Numbered from the stretch's first letter, positions 1 through 9,129 are shown. The stretch: 60,364 bases of DNA from an uncultured Lactobacillus sp. (GCF_910589175.1 NZ_CAJURR010000013.1:1-60364); one strand, 5' to 3'. The notes: generated by a model not told the origin, from the sequence alone. Numbers and translations are program-made.

Positions 1-71
1 TCATCTGGAATACGTTGAGCAACCCAGTTGTGTCCTGTAACGATTTCCATGTACCTTATGCACGAGATTTT
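1..71 (-). other. Fragment resembling the interior of a C69-family dipeptidase (PepD type)
   Basis: Read on the minus strand in the same frame as prkC, these bases encode a segment containing RYMEIVTGH and WVAQRIPD. This fits the conserved (W/R)YMEI-x-TGHxWVAQRIPDD block of lactobacillal C69 dipeptidases as I remember it. Only about 23 residues are visible, so the call rests on one motif. The boundary with prkC lies at or just below base 72. It marks a rearrangement, a recombination junction or a chimeric assembly edge. Confidence 0.5.
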
Positions 72-602
72 GATATAATGCACTGATCCCATTGCAGTAT
101 TGGTTTGCGTCATCGTACTTTGATTTAAAGCAATTGCAATACCAAAATCCACAATTTTAATATTGCCTTTTTTATCCATTAAAATGTTTTGTGGTTTTAA
201 GTCGCGATGGATCACATTGTGCTTATGCGCCAATGCAACGGCACTTAATATTTGATCCATGATATCAATTACTTTAGGCAAAGGAATTGGATTATTATGT
301 TGGATATATTCTTCCAAATCAGATCCATCCACATAATCCATTACTAAATAATGACAATTTCCGTCTGTTCCTACATCAAGAATCGAAACAATATGCGGAT
401 GACTTAATTCACTAGTAGAAAGTGCCTCTCTTTGGAAACGTTGAATAGTTTGAGGATCTTTTTGCAAATCTAGTCGCAAAACTTTAACTGCAACTTTTCT
501 TTGCAGAATAATATCTTCAGCTAAATAAACATTAGCCATCCCGCCTTCGCCTAAAACAGAGATAATCTTATAGCGACCACCAAGCAAATGGCCTTTCTCC
601 AT
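1..602 (-). CDS. prkC: Ser/Thr protein kinase PrkC, N-terminal part only, running into foreign sequence
   Basis: The start codon at 602 lies two bases after the prpC stop, the usual prpC-prkC coupling. I translated about 177 good kinase residues: glycine loop GEGGMANVY (about 18-26), VAVK lysine (40), catalytic HRDLKPQN (132-139), DFG (152-154) and the activation segment to MGSVHYI (171-177). The family then continues with an SPEQ-type motif, the kinase C-lobe, one membrane helix and extracellular PASTA repeats. Here, from about base 71 down to base 1, the frame stays open but the residues (KISCIRYMEIVTGH, then NWVAQRIPD) are not kinase. They resemble a C69 dipeptidase. As written, the kinase would lack its P+1 loop, C-lobe, membrane anchor and muropeptide-sensing domain. 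Family assignment is secure; the state of the gene depends on whether the junction is real. Confidence 0.85.
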   Translation of the reverse strand, partial: MEKGHLLGGRYKIISVLGEGGMANVYLAEDIILQRKVAVKVLRLDLQKDPQTIQRFQREALSTSELSHPHIVSILDVGTDGNCHYLVMDYVDGSDLEEYIQHNNPIPLPKVIDIMDQILSAVALAHKHNVIHRDLKPQNILMDKKGNIKIVDFGIAIALNQSTMTQTNTAMGSVHYIKISCIRYMEIVTGHNWVAQRIPD

Positions 603-604
603 TG

Positions 605-1357
605 CTATTTGTCACCATCCTTTTCTACATAGGCAAGCAAGCAAACAGTAATATTATCTCCACCACCTAAACGATTAGCTTCATTAATAAGTTTATTACA
701 ACGCTCTTTTAAACTTAAATTTTTAGTGGCAAGGATTTGTTGAATTTGAGGATCAGTTAACGAATTTGTTAATCCATCCGTACAAAGCAAAAAAATATCA
801 CCAGCATGTACTTCAAGAATATCAAATTCTGGATTTACAGTACTTGAGACTCCTAAAGTTTCAGTAATAATATTTTTTTGAGGATGATTTCGAGCTTGTT
901 GCTCGGTAATTTGGCCCATTTTAACTAATTCATGGACTAAAGAATGGTCTTCAGTAATTTGCTTAAATTCATTACCTCCATAGAGATAACAACGTGAGTC
1001 ACCTAGATGGGCAATTAAGATCTTTTCCGTAAAGGCAATTGCTAAAACTATTGTGGTGCCCATTCCATTTAGATCAGAAAAACGATCGGCTGTATTCAAG
1101 ATAGTTTCATTTTCTAATCTTAATTGTACAGTTAACCATTTTTGAGCTAAGTCAGGATCAGTAAAATCTGTTTTTTCAAAATTATGACCTAAATGACTAA
1201 CTGCCATCGTTGAGGCAACATCTCCTCCTTGATGGCCACCCATACCGTCACAAACGATCCCCATAATAATATTATTTTGATTTTTAAATACCTTTACAAA
1301 GTCCTGATTAGTTTCTCGGACTCTACCAATACTTGAAGCAAATGCTGTTTTAATCAA
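605..1357 (-). CDS. prpC: PP2C-family protein serine/threonine phosphatase (PrpC/Stp)
   Basis: This 250-residue single-domain protein carries the PPM/PP2C metal-binding motifs in order: RxxNQD near 14-19, CDGMGGHQGG near 36-45, GMGTT near 98-102, AHLGDSRCY near 116-124, LLCTDGLTN near 189-197 and GGGDNIT near 232-238. Such enzymes use two Mn/Mg ions to dephosphorylate Ser/Thr on PrkC and its substrates in the cytoplasm. The gene lies just downstream of rsmB (6-base gap) and directly upstream of prkC (2-base gap), as in many Firmicutes, so kinase and phosphatase would be co-translated. Length is normal for the family. Confidence 0.95.
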   Translation of the reverse strand: MIKTAFASSIGRVRETNQDFVKVFKNQNNIIMGIVCDGMGGHQGGDVASTMAVSHLGHNFEKTDFTDPDLAQKWLTVQLRLENETILNTADRFSDLNGMGTTIVLAIAFTEKILIAHLGDSRCYLYGGNEFKQITEDHSLVHELVKMGQITEQQARNHPQKNIITETLGVSSTVNPEFDILEVHAGDIFLLCTDGLTNSLTDPQIQQILATKNLSLKERCNKLINEANRLGGGDNITVCLLAYVEKDGDK

Positions 1358-1363
1358 AATTAT

Positions 1364-2683
1364 TTACCCTCGTTTTTTTAATTTTGCAATAAAAAATCCG
1401 TCACTGCCGTCACTACTTGGAAAAATACGTACCATTTCTTGCTTAGGAAGCTTTCCTACTTGAACTGGTATCAACTCAAAATCGGGATGCACTTTTAGAA
1501 ATTGCTTAACTACTCCTTCATCTTCTTCATAGCTGATGGTACAAGTTGAATAAACCAATTCTCCTCCATTAGCTAAAAGCCCACTCACACTTTCCAAAAT
1601 AGCTAACTGAATCTTTGCTAAATTTTTAATATCATTTAGTGATTTTTCATATCTAATCTCTGGCTTTCGCCTAATCAACCCTAAGCCCGAGCAAGGCGCA
1701 TCTACTAAAATTTTATCAAATTGTCCTTGATTAAAATATTCTTTCGCCTTTCGTGCATCTAAAGCCTTCGTCTTTACTTTATCACTAACATGAAGACGTT
1801 CGGCCGCATTTCTTACAAGCCTTAGTTTATTCTCATGAATATCTAAAGCAATTACACTACCTGTTGTCAAGTTTTCAGCGATTTGAACCGTCTTACCACC
1901 AGGGGCACTACATGCATCTAATACCTGTTCACTCCCCTTAAAGTCAAACGCATCCACAGCAAGTGAAGCAGCAGCATCCTGAATAGTAATTTTTCCATTT
2001 TTAAACAGAGCGGTTTGCGCTACTCCACCTTTATTCAAATTTAAATTATGCGGAGTTAGACTAGACTCTTCAAAACTAAAATTATCTTTTTTTAATTCTT
2101 CTTTGATTTCTTCAAAGTCTGACTCTTTTGTAGTCATTCTAATTGAATTAGCAGCAGGTTGATTACTTCGTACTAAAATTTCTTTTGTTTTATTTTCACC
2201 AAAATGATCTAATAAATATTCTACTAACCATTTAGGAAAACTCTCTTTAATACTTAAATATTCAACTAAATCATTAGTTGGTGGCAAAATTTCACCTTGA
2301 CGCTCTAAAGCACGCAAAATTCCGTTAATCAGCTTATAACTGCCACTATTTCTCTTACTATATTTTTTAGCAAGCTTGTTTGCCTCATCAAAAATCGCGT
2401 TTGCTGGTACTTTCTCTAAGAAAAAGTACTGGTAGGCAGACATTAAAAGAAGCGGCTTTAAAAAACTATCGCGTAGTTTTGTTTTAATTAACGGTTTTAA
2501 TTGATACTCTAAAAATATTTTATATTGAATTGTACCATATACAATTCTAGTAGCTAAGGCCTTATCAGCTGGCTTTAAATCATGTTTTATTAGTTCATTG
2601 TTTAAAGCAATATTAGAATAGCTTTTTTGATTAAAAACTTTGATCAAAGTTTCTAAAGCAACCGTTCTTGCATTACTCATCAA
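1364..2683 (-). CDS. rsmB: 16S rRNA (cytosine-967-C5)-methyltransferase RsmB
   Basis: The 439-residue protein has an N-terminal NusB-like RNA-binding domain (about 1-140) and a C-terminal Rossmann methyltransferase. Visible signatures are the SAM-binding DACSAPGGKT (256-265), DAPCSGLG (328-335) containing one catalytic cysteine, and YSTCTI (378-383) with the second cysteine used to release the methylated base. It would methylate C967 of 16S rRNA using S-adenosylmethionine. Its 5' end overlaps the 3' end of fmt by 11 bases, which implies translational coupling. Two adjacent ATGs make the exact start uncertain by one codon. Confidence 0.95.
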   Translation of the reverse strand: MMSNARTVALETLIKVFNQKSYSNIALNNELIKHDLKPADKALATRIVYGTIQYKIFLEYQLKPLIKTKLRDSFLKPLLLMSAYQYFFLEKVPANAIFDEANKLAKKYSKRNSGSYKLINGILRALERQGEILPPTNDLVEYLSIKESFPKWLVEYLLDHFGENKTKEILVRSNQPAANSIRMTTKESDFEEIKEELKKDNFSFEESSLTPHNLNLNKGGVAQTALFKNGKITIQDAAASLAVDAFDFKGSEQVLDACSAPGGKTVQIAENLTTGSVIALDIHENKLRLVRNAAERLHVSDKVKTKALDARKAKEYFNQGQFDKILVDAPCSGLGLIRRKPEIRYEKSLNDIKNLAKIQLAILESVSGLLANGGELVYSTCTISYEEDEGVVKQFLKVHPDFELIPVQVGKLPKQEMVRIFPSSDGSDGFFIAKLKKRG

Positions 2684-3617
2684 TTATCTTATCTCCAATT
2701 GTAAAATGACTACCTTGACCATTGAGATAATCTTTAATATTCATTTTCTTCTTACCAGTTGGCTGAACTTCAAGTAATTCTAATTGGCTACCATCAGCCA
2801 TACTAATTACGAATTTCTTTTTATTAGTAACTAAGGTTCCAGCTGGAAAACTAGTCTTTTCAGTCAATGGCTTTGCTTTCCAAACTTTGAATCTCTTTCC
2901 ACCAAGCATAAAGTAAGCACCTGGATCAGGATTAAGGGCACGAATTAGATTATTAGCTTCTTTAGCAGTCATTGATAGGTTGATCTTTTCTTGGTCTTTA
3001 GAGATATTAGGTGAAAAGACAACCTTATCCTCATCCTGAGCAGTCCGAGTAACTGTCCCATCGATAAACTTAGGTAAAGTTTCTAAGAGAAGATCTCTTC
3101 CCAAAATACTTAACTTATCAAATAAAGTACCACTTGTATCTTCATCTGTAATTGGCAAAGCTTTTTGGGCAAAAATATCTCCTGCATCCATCTTTTTCAC
3201 CATCTCCATAATGGTGACACCAGTCTCTTTATCCCCATTCAAAACGGAATATTGAATTGGTGCACCACCACGATATTTAGGGAGAAGAGAACCATGAACA
3301 TTAACTGGAGCTACTTTAGCTGACTTCAAAAACTTCGTTGGCAAAAATTGCCCATAAGCAGCGGTAATAATAAAATCTGGTTCAATCTTCATTAATTCTG
3401 CAAGTTCTTCTGATCCTGACAATTTAGCAGGTTGATAAACTGGAAGATTATGTTTCAAAGCTGTTTCCTTAACAGCAGATTGATGGACTACTTGTTTACG
3501 CCCAACGCGCTTGTCAGGTTGAGTAACAACCGCTTTAATTTCATATCCTTGTTCAATTAATCCTTGCAGAACGACACTACCAAAATTTGGAGTTCCTAAA
3601 AAAATAACTGATGACAT
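2673..3617 (-). CDS. fmt: Methionyl-tRNA formyltransferase
   Basis: Fmt transfers a formyl group from 10-formyl-tetrahydrofolate to Met-tRNAfMet for initiation. The 314-residue product has the expected N-terminal Rossmann-like catalytic domain with N107, H109, the SLLPKYRGGAP loop (110-120) and D144 in KKMDAGD, followed by a C-terminal OB-like tRNA-binding domain. It lies between priA and rsmB as in Bacillus, but the def (peptide deformylase) gene that often sits between priA and fmt is missing: only 21 bases separate priA from fmt. Deformylase must be encoded elsewhere. Confidence 0.96.
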   Translation of the reverse strand: MSSVIFLGTPNFGSVVLQGLIEQGYEIKAVVTQPDKRVGRKQVVHQSAVKETALKHNLPVYQPAKLSGSEELAELMKIEPDFIITAAYGQFLPTKFLKSAKVAPVNVHGSLLPKYRGGAPIQYSVLNGDKETGVTIMEMVKKMDAGDIFAQKALPITDEDTSGTLFDKLSILGRDLLLETLPKFIDGTVTRTAQDEDKVVFSPNISKDQEKINLSMTAKEANNLIRALNPDPGAYFMLGGKRFKVWKAKPLTEKTSFPAGTLVTNKKKFVISMADGSQLELLEVQPTGKKKMNIKDYLNGQGSHFTIGDKIIDE

Positions 3618-3638
3618 AGATTCAACTTCTTTCTAAAT

Positions 3639-6035
3639 TTACATTATTCTCTCTGGTTCATTATCAATATATATATTCAAACCACGTTTTTGTGCTAATT
3701 GTGCATCATCTTGAACTTGATGAAGCAAATCATGCAACTTAGGCTCATACTTATATTTTACCAAGATTTGGTAATAATATTGATTTTTAATTTTAGCTAC
3801 ACTACTTGGCGTTGGACCCAAAATAATAGTTGGAGCATGTAACTCTCGCATTAATTTTCTTTTTATTACGAATGCCTCTTTAGCAGCTGACTGTTCATTT
3901 TTTGATGTAACAGTAATTAGGGTAGTATAAAAAAATGGTGGATAGTTTCCCTGAAATCTAACCTGCATTTCTTTTTGATAAAATCCCTCATAATCCTGAT
4001 TTTGCGCTAGTTTTATTGCATAATTTTCCGGATTATAAGTTTGGATCATAACTCTACCAGCTTTTTCAGCTCTTCCAGCTCTCCCAGCGACTTGGGTCAA
4101 TAAATCAAATGTTTTTTCTGAAGAATTAAAATCTGGAAGAGATAAGGCTGTATCAGCGTTAATTACTCCCACTAAAGTAACATTTGGAAAATCTAGTCCT
4201 TTAGCAATCATTTGTGTTCCTAATAGAATATCGGCTTGATGATTACCAAAACTATCCAAAATCTTCTTATAGCTTCCCTTACGCCTAGTAGTATCAACGT
4301 CCATTCTTAAGATTTTAGCGTCAGGAAGTAAAGTTTCAAGTTCTTCTTGAACTTTTTGCGTTCCCGTACCTAAAAATCTTATTTTTTCACTCTGACAATG
4401 TGGACATTTTCTTGGAATTGGCTCCTTATGGCCACAATAATGACATTGCATCTGTCCAGTATCTTTATGCAGAGTTAACGAGATATCACAATTCGGGCAC
4501 TTTAAAACAAAGCCGCAATTGCGACAAAGCATAAAACTAGCAAACCCACGACGATTAAGAAGCAAAATAACTTGTTCTTTTTTAGCTATTTTTTCTTTAA
4601 TTGCATCTACTAATGGAATTGATAAATCAAACTGTCCACCAGCAAATTCAACAGTTTTTAGGTCTATTAGATCCACTTTAGGTAGCGACTTTTGATTAGC
4701 ACGTTTAGTCAGACGTAATAATTCATATCTTCCTTTTTGAGCCCGCGCCCGGCTTGCTAAAGAAGGCGTTGCACTTCCTAAAACAACTGGACAATTGTGA
4801 AACTTACTTCTCAATAAAGCCACATCACGTGCATGGTAGCGAGGAGTATCATTTTGCTTATAGGAAGACTCATGCTCCTCATCAATTACTATCAAACCAA
4901 TATTTTTTAAAGGGGCAAAAATTGCACTTCTAGCTCCTACTACAACTTGAGCTTCTCCCCGTCTAATTCGTCGCCATTCATCATATTTCTCACCTTCAGA
5001 TAAACCACTATGTAAAACAGCAACATTATCTCCAAAACGCTCTTTCACTTGTTTAACCATTTGAGGAGTTAGGGAAATCTCTGGAACAAGCATCAATGCA
5101 TTTCGCTTCTGTTCAAGAGTGGTACTGATAGCGTGAAGGTATACCTCAGTTTTACCGCTCCCAGTAATTCCCTCAAGAAGAAAAGTCTTGGCCTCTTTTT
5201 CTTTAATACTAGTCCCAATTGAATTTAAGGCGTCTAATTGTTCTGAATTTAATTTAACTGAATGCTTACTAGTATTAGATTCAAAATCTTTTAATGGGTC
5301 GCGATAAATTTCCTGCTCTTTTTTTAAAAGCCATCCCTTTTTTTCGGCTGATCGTAATGTAGAACTTGCGATTCCCAGTTCAGATTCAATATTTGAACCC
5401 AATTTTGGATATTCGCTATATTTTTCAACGATATTATTAAGCAATGCTCGCTGATTTCTTGCTGTTGTTCTTATTCCTTCCAAAATCTCTTGATATTCTG
5501 CCCTAGTTTTAGTCAAAAGATATATAGCTACTTGTTTCTTCCTAGCTTTATTTTCAACTAAATATTCGATCTTAGCTTGATTATTTTTTATAAGCTTTTT
5601 AATTTTTACAATTGTCTTAAGATCAGAAACTTCATTTAAATCAAGCGGTTCACCTTTAAAAAGAGTATTTTCTTTAATTTCATCTGTAAGGGGAACTAGA
5701 ATTTTACGATAATTCGCCTTCATTACGCGTGGTAACATTGATTGAAGAATTGTAATTCGATATGAAAAAATTTTATCAGCTAAAGTTTTAGAAAGAGCAA
5801 TTAATTCTGGCGTAAGTGGTGGCAATTCATCAATTACAACAAGTAAATCTTTTAATTTTCCTGTATAAGAAGTTGTTTCACTGATTCCGACTACAAATCC
5901 TTGTACTTTTCGTCGACCAAAAGGAACGACCACTCTTGATCCAACAGCTACATCACTTAGTTCCTTCGGAATATGATATTCAAACACTCGATCAGTTTGT
6001 TTAGCAGCTACATCTACAATAACTTGCGCAATCAT
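3639..6035 (-). CDS. priA: Primosomal replication restart helicase PriA
   Basis: PriA recognises stalled forks and D-loops and reloads the replicative helicase. The 798-residue protein shows the N-terminal 3'-end-binding domain, a superfamily 2 helicase core with Walker A GITGSGKTE (about residue 290), DEEH box and GSATPSLASR, and the inserted zinc region with four CxxC-type pairs (CRNCG, CPNCD, CHYCG, CPHC). Further helicase motifs include LGTQMIAKGLDFP and QVAGRAGR. All canonical parts are present and the length is typical of Firmicutes. A hairpin with a T-run lies between rpoZ and this gene and may attenuate its expression. Confidence 0.96.
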   Translation of the reverse strand: MIAQVIVDVAAKQTDRVFEYHIPKELSDVAVGSRVVVPFGRRKVQGFVVGISETTSYTGKLKDLLVVIDELPPLTPELIALSKTLADKIFSYRITILQSMLPRVMKANYRKILVPLTDEIKENTLFKGEPLDLNEVSDLKTIVKIKKLIKNNQAKIEYLVENKARKKQVAIYLLTKTRAEYQEILEGIRTTARNQRALLNNIVEKYSEYPKLGSNIESELGIASSTLRSAEKKGWLLKKEQEIYRDPLKDFESNTSKHSVKLNSEQLDALNSIGTSIKEKEAKTFLLEGITGSGKTEVYLHAISTTLEQKRNALMLVPEISLTPQMVKQVKERFGDNVAVLHSGLSEGEKYDEWRRIRRGEAQVVVGARSAIFAPLKNIGLIVIDEEHESSYKQNDTPRYHARDVALLRSKFHNCPVVLGSATPSLASRARAQKGRYELLRLTKRANQKSLPKVDLIDLKTVEFAGGQFDLSIPLVDAIKEKIAKKEQVILLLNRRGFASFMLCRNCGFVLKCPNCDISLTLHKDTGQMQCHYCGHKEPIPRKCPHCQSEKIRFLGTGTQKVQEELETLLPDAKILRMDVDTTRRKGSYKKILDSFGNHQADILLGTQMIAKGLDFPNVTLVGVINADTALSLPDFNSSEKTFDLLTQVAGRAGRAEKAGRVMIQTYNPENYAIKLAQNQDYEGFYQKEMQVRFQGNYPPFFYTTLITVTSKNEQSAAKEAFVIKRKLMRELHAPTIILGPTPSSVAKIKNQYYYQILVKYKYEPKLHDLLHQVQDDAQLAQKRGLNIYIDNEPERIM

Positions 6036-6052
6036 TTATCTTATCACCTACT

Positions 6053-6081
6053 AAAAAACCTTCATTGATTAACAATGAAGG
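6053..6081 (-). terminator. Intrinsic terminator/attenuator between rpoZ and priA
   Basis: A perfect 9-bp stem (6059-6067 with 6073-6081) has a 5-base loop. On the minus strand it is followed by six T residues (6053-6058). It lies just after the rpoZ stop and before priA, so it would end or reduce gmk-rpoZ transcription into priA. Confidence 0.7.
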
Positions 6082-6089
6082 AAAAGATT

Positions 6090-6308
6090 CTAGCCAATAT
6101 CTTCACGATGCTCAGGATCAATTGTAACTTTACCAGCAGCAATTTCCTCAAGTGCTTCGCCCACTGCTTTATCAGACTTATAGTGTTTTAAAGCTAATGG
6201 AGCGCCTGCTTGAATCTCATGAGCTCTTTTAGCAGCTAAAACTGAAAGAGAATAACGAGAATTTACTCGAGACAGCAATTTATCAATAGATGGGTATGTA
6301 ATTTTCAT
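6090..6308 (-). CDS. rpoZ: RNA polymerase omega subunit
   Basis: The 72-residue protein begins with a typical omega segment, [20 protein letters not shown], followed by [10 protein letters not shown], which packs against the C-terminus of beta-prime, and ends with a short acidic tail. Omega helps assemble and stabilise RNA polymerase. The gene sits 3 bases after gmk, matching the conserved gmk-rpoZ-priA order. Its length is normal for Firmicutes. Confidence 0.93.
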   Translation of the reverse strand: MKITYPSIDKLLSRVNSRYSLSVLAAKRAHEIQAGAPLALKHYKSDKAVGEALEEIAAGKVTIDPEHREDIG

Positions 6309-6311
6309 CTG

Positions 6312-6926
6312 TTAATCCTCCTTAACCATATTTCTATAATCATTAATTACTCGCGGTACACGCACGTGTTCAGCTTCAACAATAGACTTAATATGATCAA
6401 CAGCATTAGCAACAGTATCGTTAACTACAGCGTAATCATAATCTTCCATCATTAAAATCTCTTTACGTGCCTGTTTCATTCTCATGGCAATTACCTTGTC
6501 AGAATCAGTCCCGCGATTAACAATTCGATGTTTTAATTCGTGCAAATCTGGTGGTGTCAAAAAGATAAAGACACCATCTGGCATTAACTTGCGAACCTGT
6601 TTTGCTCCATTAACATCAATTTCAAGTAAAACATCTTTACCTTCATTGAGCATCTTTTGCACTGGTGCAAGTGGAGTACCATAATGATTGCCTACATATT
6701 CATTATATTCCAAAAGCTCGTTACCTTTAATTGCTTCTTGGAAACGATCCTCTGAAACAAAATAATAATCCTTCCCATTAACTTCGCCTGGACGAGGCTT
6801 ACGAGTAGTCATTGAAACAGAATATTCAAATGAAAAAGCTTTTTGCTTCACCATTGCACTTTTAACGGTCCCCTTACCAACGCCAGAAGGACCAGATAAA
6901 ACTAATAATAAACCTTGATGTGCCAT
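6312..6926 (-). CDS. gmk: Guanylate kinase
   Basis: This 204-residue kinase converts GMP and ATP to GDP and ADP. The P-loop [10 protein letters not shown] is at 11-20. The GMP-binding segment [22 protein letters not shown] and the lid residues of the family follow. It is first in the gmk-rpoZ(-priA) cluster, and its upstream region (6927-7014) is shared with a divergently transcribed small gene. In Firmicutes guanylate kinase is also a target of (p)ppGpp, and a small alarmone synthetase is present elsewhere in this window. Confidence 0.96.
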   Translation of the reverse strand: MAHQGLLLVLSGPSGVGKGTVKSAMVKQKAFSFEYSVSMTTRKPRPGEVNGKDYYFVSEDRFQEAIKGNELLEYNEYVGNHYGTPLAPVQKMLNEGKDVLLEIDVNGAKQVRKLMPDGVFIFLTPPDLHELKHRIVNRGTDSDKVIAMRMKQARKEILMMEDYDYAVVNDTVANAVDHIKSIVEAEHVRVPRVINDYRNMVKED

Positions 6927-7014
6927 TTTCGCTCCTAAAAATTATAGTAACAAGAATATATTGCACTAAAAAACGAGTAATTTCAAGAGTTTCGCAAAGA
7001 GATATAAATTCCAC

Positions 7015-7065
7015 TTGCAATCAAAAACGTTTGTTCGTATAATACATAGTGCAAACGCAAGTTCG
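7015..7065 (+). promoter_or_regulatory. Promoter with two LexA/DinR-like SOS boxes
   Basis: A consensus promoter is visible: TTGCAA at 7015-7020, a 17-base spacer, and TATAAT at 7038-7043. The Gram-positive LexA box is CGAAC-N4-GTTCG. One site inside the spacer reads AAAAC-GTTT-GTTCG (7024-7037, perfect right half). A second just after the -10 reads CAAAC-GCAA-GTTCG (7052-7065, one mismatch in ten). Bound LexA would block the promoter, so the downstream gene is probably DNA-damage inducible. Confidence 0.6.
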
Positions 7066-7084
7066 GGATATAGAGGAATGAGAT

Positions 7085-7378
7085 ATGAATTTATTAAAGT
7101 CGCTTAATAATTATAGTAAACAAATTTATAATTACTTCTTTAATTATAATATTAATAAGCTTACTACTTTTGCACAAGATCCAGGTAAAATTATTAGAAT
7201 TTTAGAGCATGCACTTTTTCATAAAGAATATATATTACTGACCTATCAAAATGGATACACTGAGATTGGTCAACTAATCAAAAGGACATCTGCTGGGCGC
7301 TTCGTACTAGATAGCTATGATAACAACATAATTAGAATAATCGATTTAAACGAGATCTTTAACGTCGAAACAGCATAA
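7085..7378 (+). CDS. Small YolD-like protein, probably SOS-regulated
   Basis: This 97-residue protein starts after a plausible ribosome site (gagg, 7 bases upstream). I do not recognise the first 45 residues (basic, Asn-rich). The second half, ILLTYQNGYTEIGQLIKR through IIDLNEIFNVE, resembles the small beta-barrel of YolD-like proteins, which often accompany Y-family polymerases in SOS cassettes. No polymerase gene adjoins it here. The operator-like sites in its promoter and its convergence on recN fit a DNA-damage role, but the family match is from memory and moderate. Confidence 0.5.
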   Translation: MNLLKSLNNYSKQIYNYFFNYNINKLTTFAQDPGKIIRILEHALFHKEYILLTYQNGYTEIGQLIKRTSAGRFVLDSYDNNIIRIIDLNEIFNVETA

Positions 7379-7383
7379 AAATA

Positions 7384-7437
7384 AAGGACTTTTCAGTACA
7401 AATGTAATTTTCACTTTAAACTGAGAAGTCCTTTTTA
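7384..7437. terminator. Bidirectional terminator between the YolD-like gene and recN
   Basis: A 14-bp stem with one wobble pair (7384-7397 with 7420-7433) encloses a 22-base loop. T-rich tracts follow on the plus strand and A-rich sequence precedes the stem, so it can serve both convergent genes. Confidence 0.7.
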
Positions 7438-7439
7438 TT

Positions 7440-9119
7440 TTATTCATTAAAACTTTCCATTAAGTCAGCTGCATTTCTCTTAGCAGCATCTGTTACATCC
7501 GAGCCTGCCATCATCTGAGCAATTGCAGTAATTGCTTCTTCTCGCGTAAGAGGACCTACTTGAGTATAAGTAGCTCCATCTTTAACTTGCTTTACAACTG
7601 AATAACGTTGATCTCCAGCAGCAGCTACTTGAGGAGAGTGAGTAATTGTAATAACTTGTTTTTCTTGACCGATTGCATGCATCTTTTTACCAATTGCTGC
7701 TGAAACTCGGCCTGAAACCCCAGTATCAATTTCATCAAAAATCATGGTTCCAACTGGTTCTACACGACTAAAGATTGCCTTTAACGCCAAAATTAAACGT
7801 GATTGTTCTCCACCGGATACTATTTTTACTAGTGGCATCAAAGCTTCCCCAGGATTAGGCGCAATCATAAAGATAACTTCATCAGTTCCAAGTTTTGTAA
7901 ATGAATTAGTTTCATTAATTCTAATAGAAAAGCGTGCTTTTTCCATATATAAATCAGCTAATTCTTTTTTTATTTTTTCTTCAAGATCGCGTGCAATCTT
8001 TTTCCTCTGTTCATGTAAGTTCTGAGCTTTTTGACTAAGGCTCTTTTCAATGATTGCGAGTTCTTTTTGAATTTTTTCCTCGTCTAAATCTCCAGTTTCA
8101 AACTTGTTTAGTTCACTTTTAACCTTTTGTGCGAATTTAAAAACATCGTCTAAAGTTGGGCCATATTTTTTCTTCAAAGTATTCAATGTATCTAATCGAC
8201 TAGAAACATATTGATATCGCTCTTCGTCAAAGTCCATTTGATCCATTAAAGTAGACAGTTCACTACGAGCATCATTTAAAGAATAAATACCATCATTAAG
8301 GCTGGTAGCAAAATTCTCAAACTTTTTACCATAATTACTCAAATCCTCAGCAGCATTTTGAGCATCTCCAAGTAAAGTAGCTAATCCATGCTCATCATCA
8401 TCGTATAATTGCATAAAATAATTAGCTGTATCTGCAATTTTTTGATAGTTATTAAGCTCATTAAATTCTTCTTCTAGCTTCTCATCTTCATTTGGATCGT
8501 TCAAATCAGCACTTTCTAGTTCATTATTTTGAAATTCCAAAATATCCTGTTTTTGAGCAATTTCTTGAGCATCTTCTCTTAACTTACGTAGTTGAGAAGT
8601 AAGATGACGCCATTTTTCAAAGTCAACTTTATAGCTATGCAATTCTTTCTTAAATTCAGGCTCTGCATAATTATCAATCAAATCTATTTGTCGATCTTGA
8701 TCCATCAAAATTTGTTGATCATTTTGACCATGAATATCAACTAAATTTCGTCCAATTTCACGTAAAACATTGATCGTAGTCAGCTGTCCATTAATTCTAA
8801 CTACATTTCTTCCCTTATGTGTTAATTCTCTGCTAATTATTAGCTGATCATCTTCAAAAGGCAGACCATATTTTTCACATAAATTTTCAATAAGGTCCTT
8901 TTGTTCGCTTAACACAAATAAACCCGTGATGACAGCCTTTTCTTCACCCGAGCGAATCATTTCACTTTGTGCACGACTTCCTAGGAGTAGAGAGACGGCA
9001 TCAATAATGATTGATTTACCAGCACCAGTTTCTCCAATTAGAACAGTCATTTTTTCTTGAAAGCGAACTTTTAGAGTTTTAATGATTGCAAAGTTTTTAA
9101 TATCTAATTCAACTAACAT
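7440..9119 (-). CDS. recN: DNA repair protein RecN (SMC-like ATPase)
   Basis: RecN acts early at double-strand breaks. The 559-residue protein has a head-coil-head layout: Walker A GETGAGKSI (29-37), long coiled coils over about 150-370, the ABC signature VSGGEQSRL and Walker B with FDEIDTGVSGR near 470. It heads or sits high in the recN-tlyA-ispA-xseB-xseA-folD neighbourhood. In Bacillus an arginine repressor gene (ahrC) separates tlyA and recN; here the gap is 10 bases and no argR/ahrC is present. Confidence 0.96.
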   Translation of the reverse strand: MLVELDIKNFAIIKTLKVRFQEKMTVLIGETGAGKSIIIDAVSLLLGSRAQSEMIRSGEEKAVITGLFVLSEQKDLIENLCEKYGLPFEDDQLIISRELTHKGRNVVRINGQLTTINVLREIGRNLVDIHGQNDQQILMDQDRQIDLIDNYAEPEFKKELHSYKVDFEKWRHLTSQLRKLREDAQEIAQKQDILEFQNNELESADLNDPNEDEKLEEEFNELNNYQKIADTANYFMQLYDDDEHGLATLLGDAQNAAEDLSNYGKKFENFATSLNDGIYSLNDARSELSTLMDQMDFDEERYQYVSSRLDTLNTLKKKYGPTLDDVFKFAQKVKSELNKFETGDLDEEKIQKELAIIEKSLSQKAQNLHEQRKKIARDLEEKIKKELADLYMEKARFSIRINETNSFTKLGTDEVIFMIAPNPGEALMPLVKIVSGGEQSRLILALKAIFSRVEPVGTMIFDEIDTGVSGRVSAAIGKKMHAIGQEKQVITITHSPQVAAAGDQRYSVVKQVKDGATYTQVGPLTREEAITAIAQMMAGSDVTDAAKRNAADLMESFNE

Positions 9120-9129
9120 TTTTTCTCAC

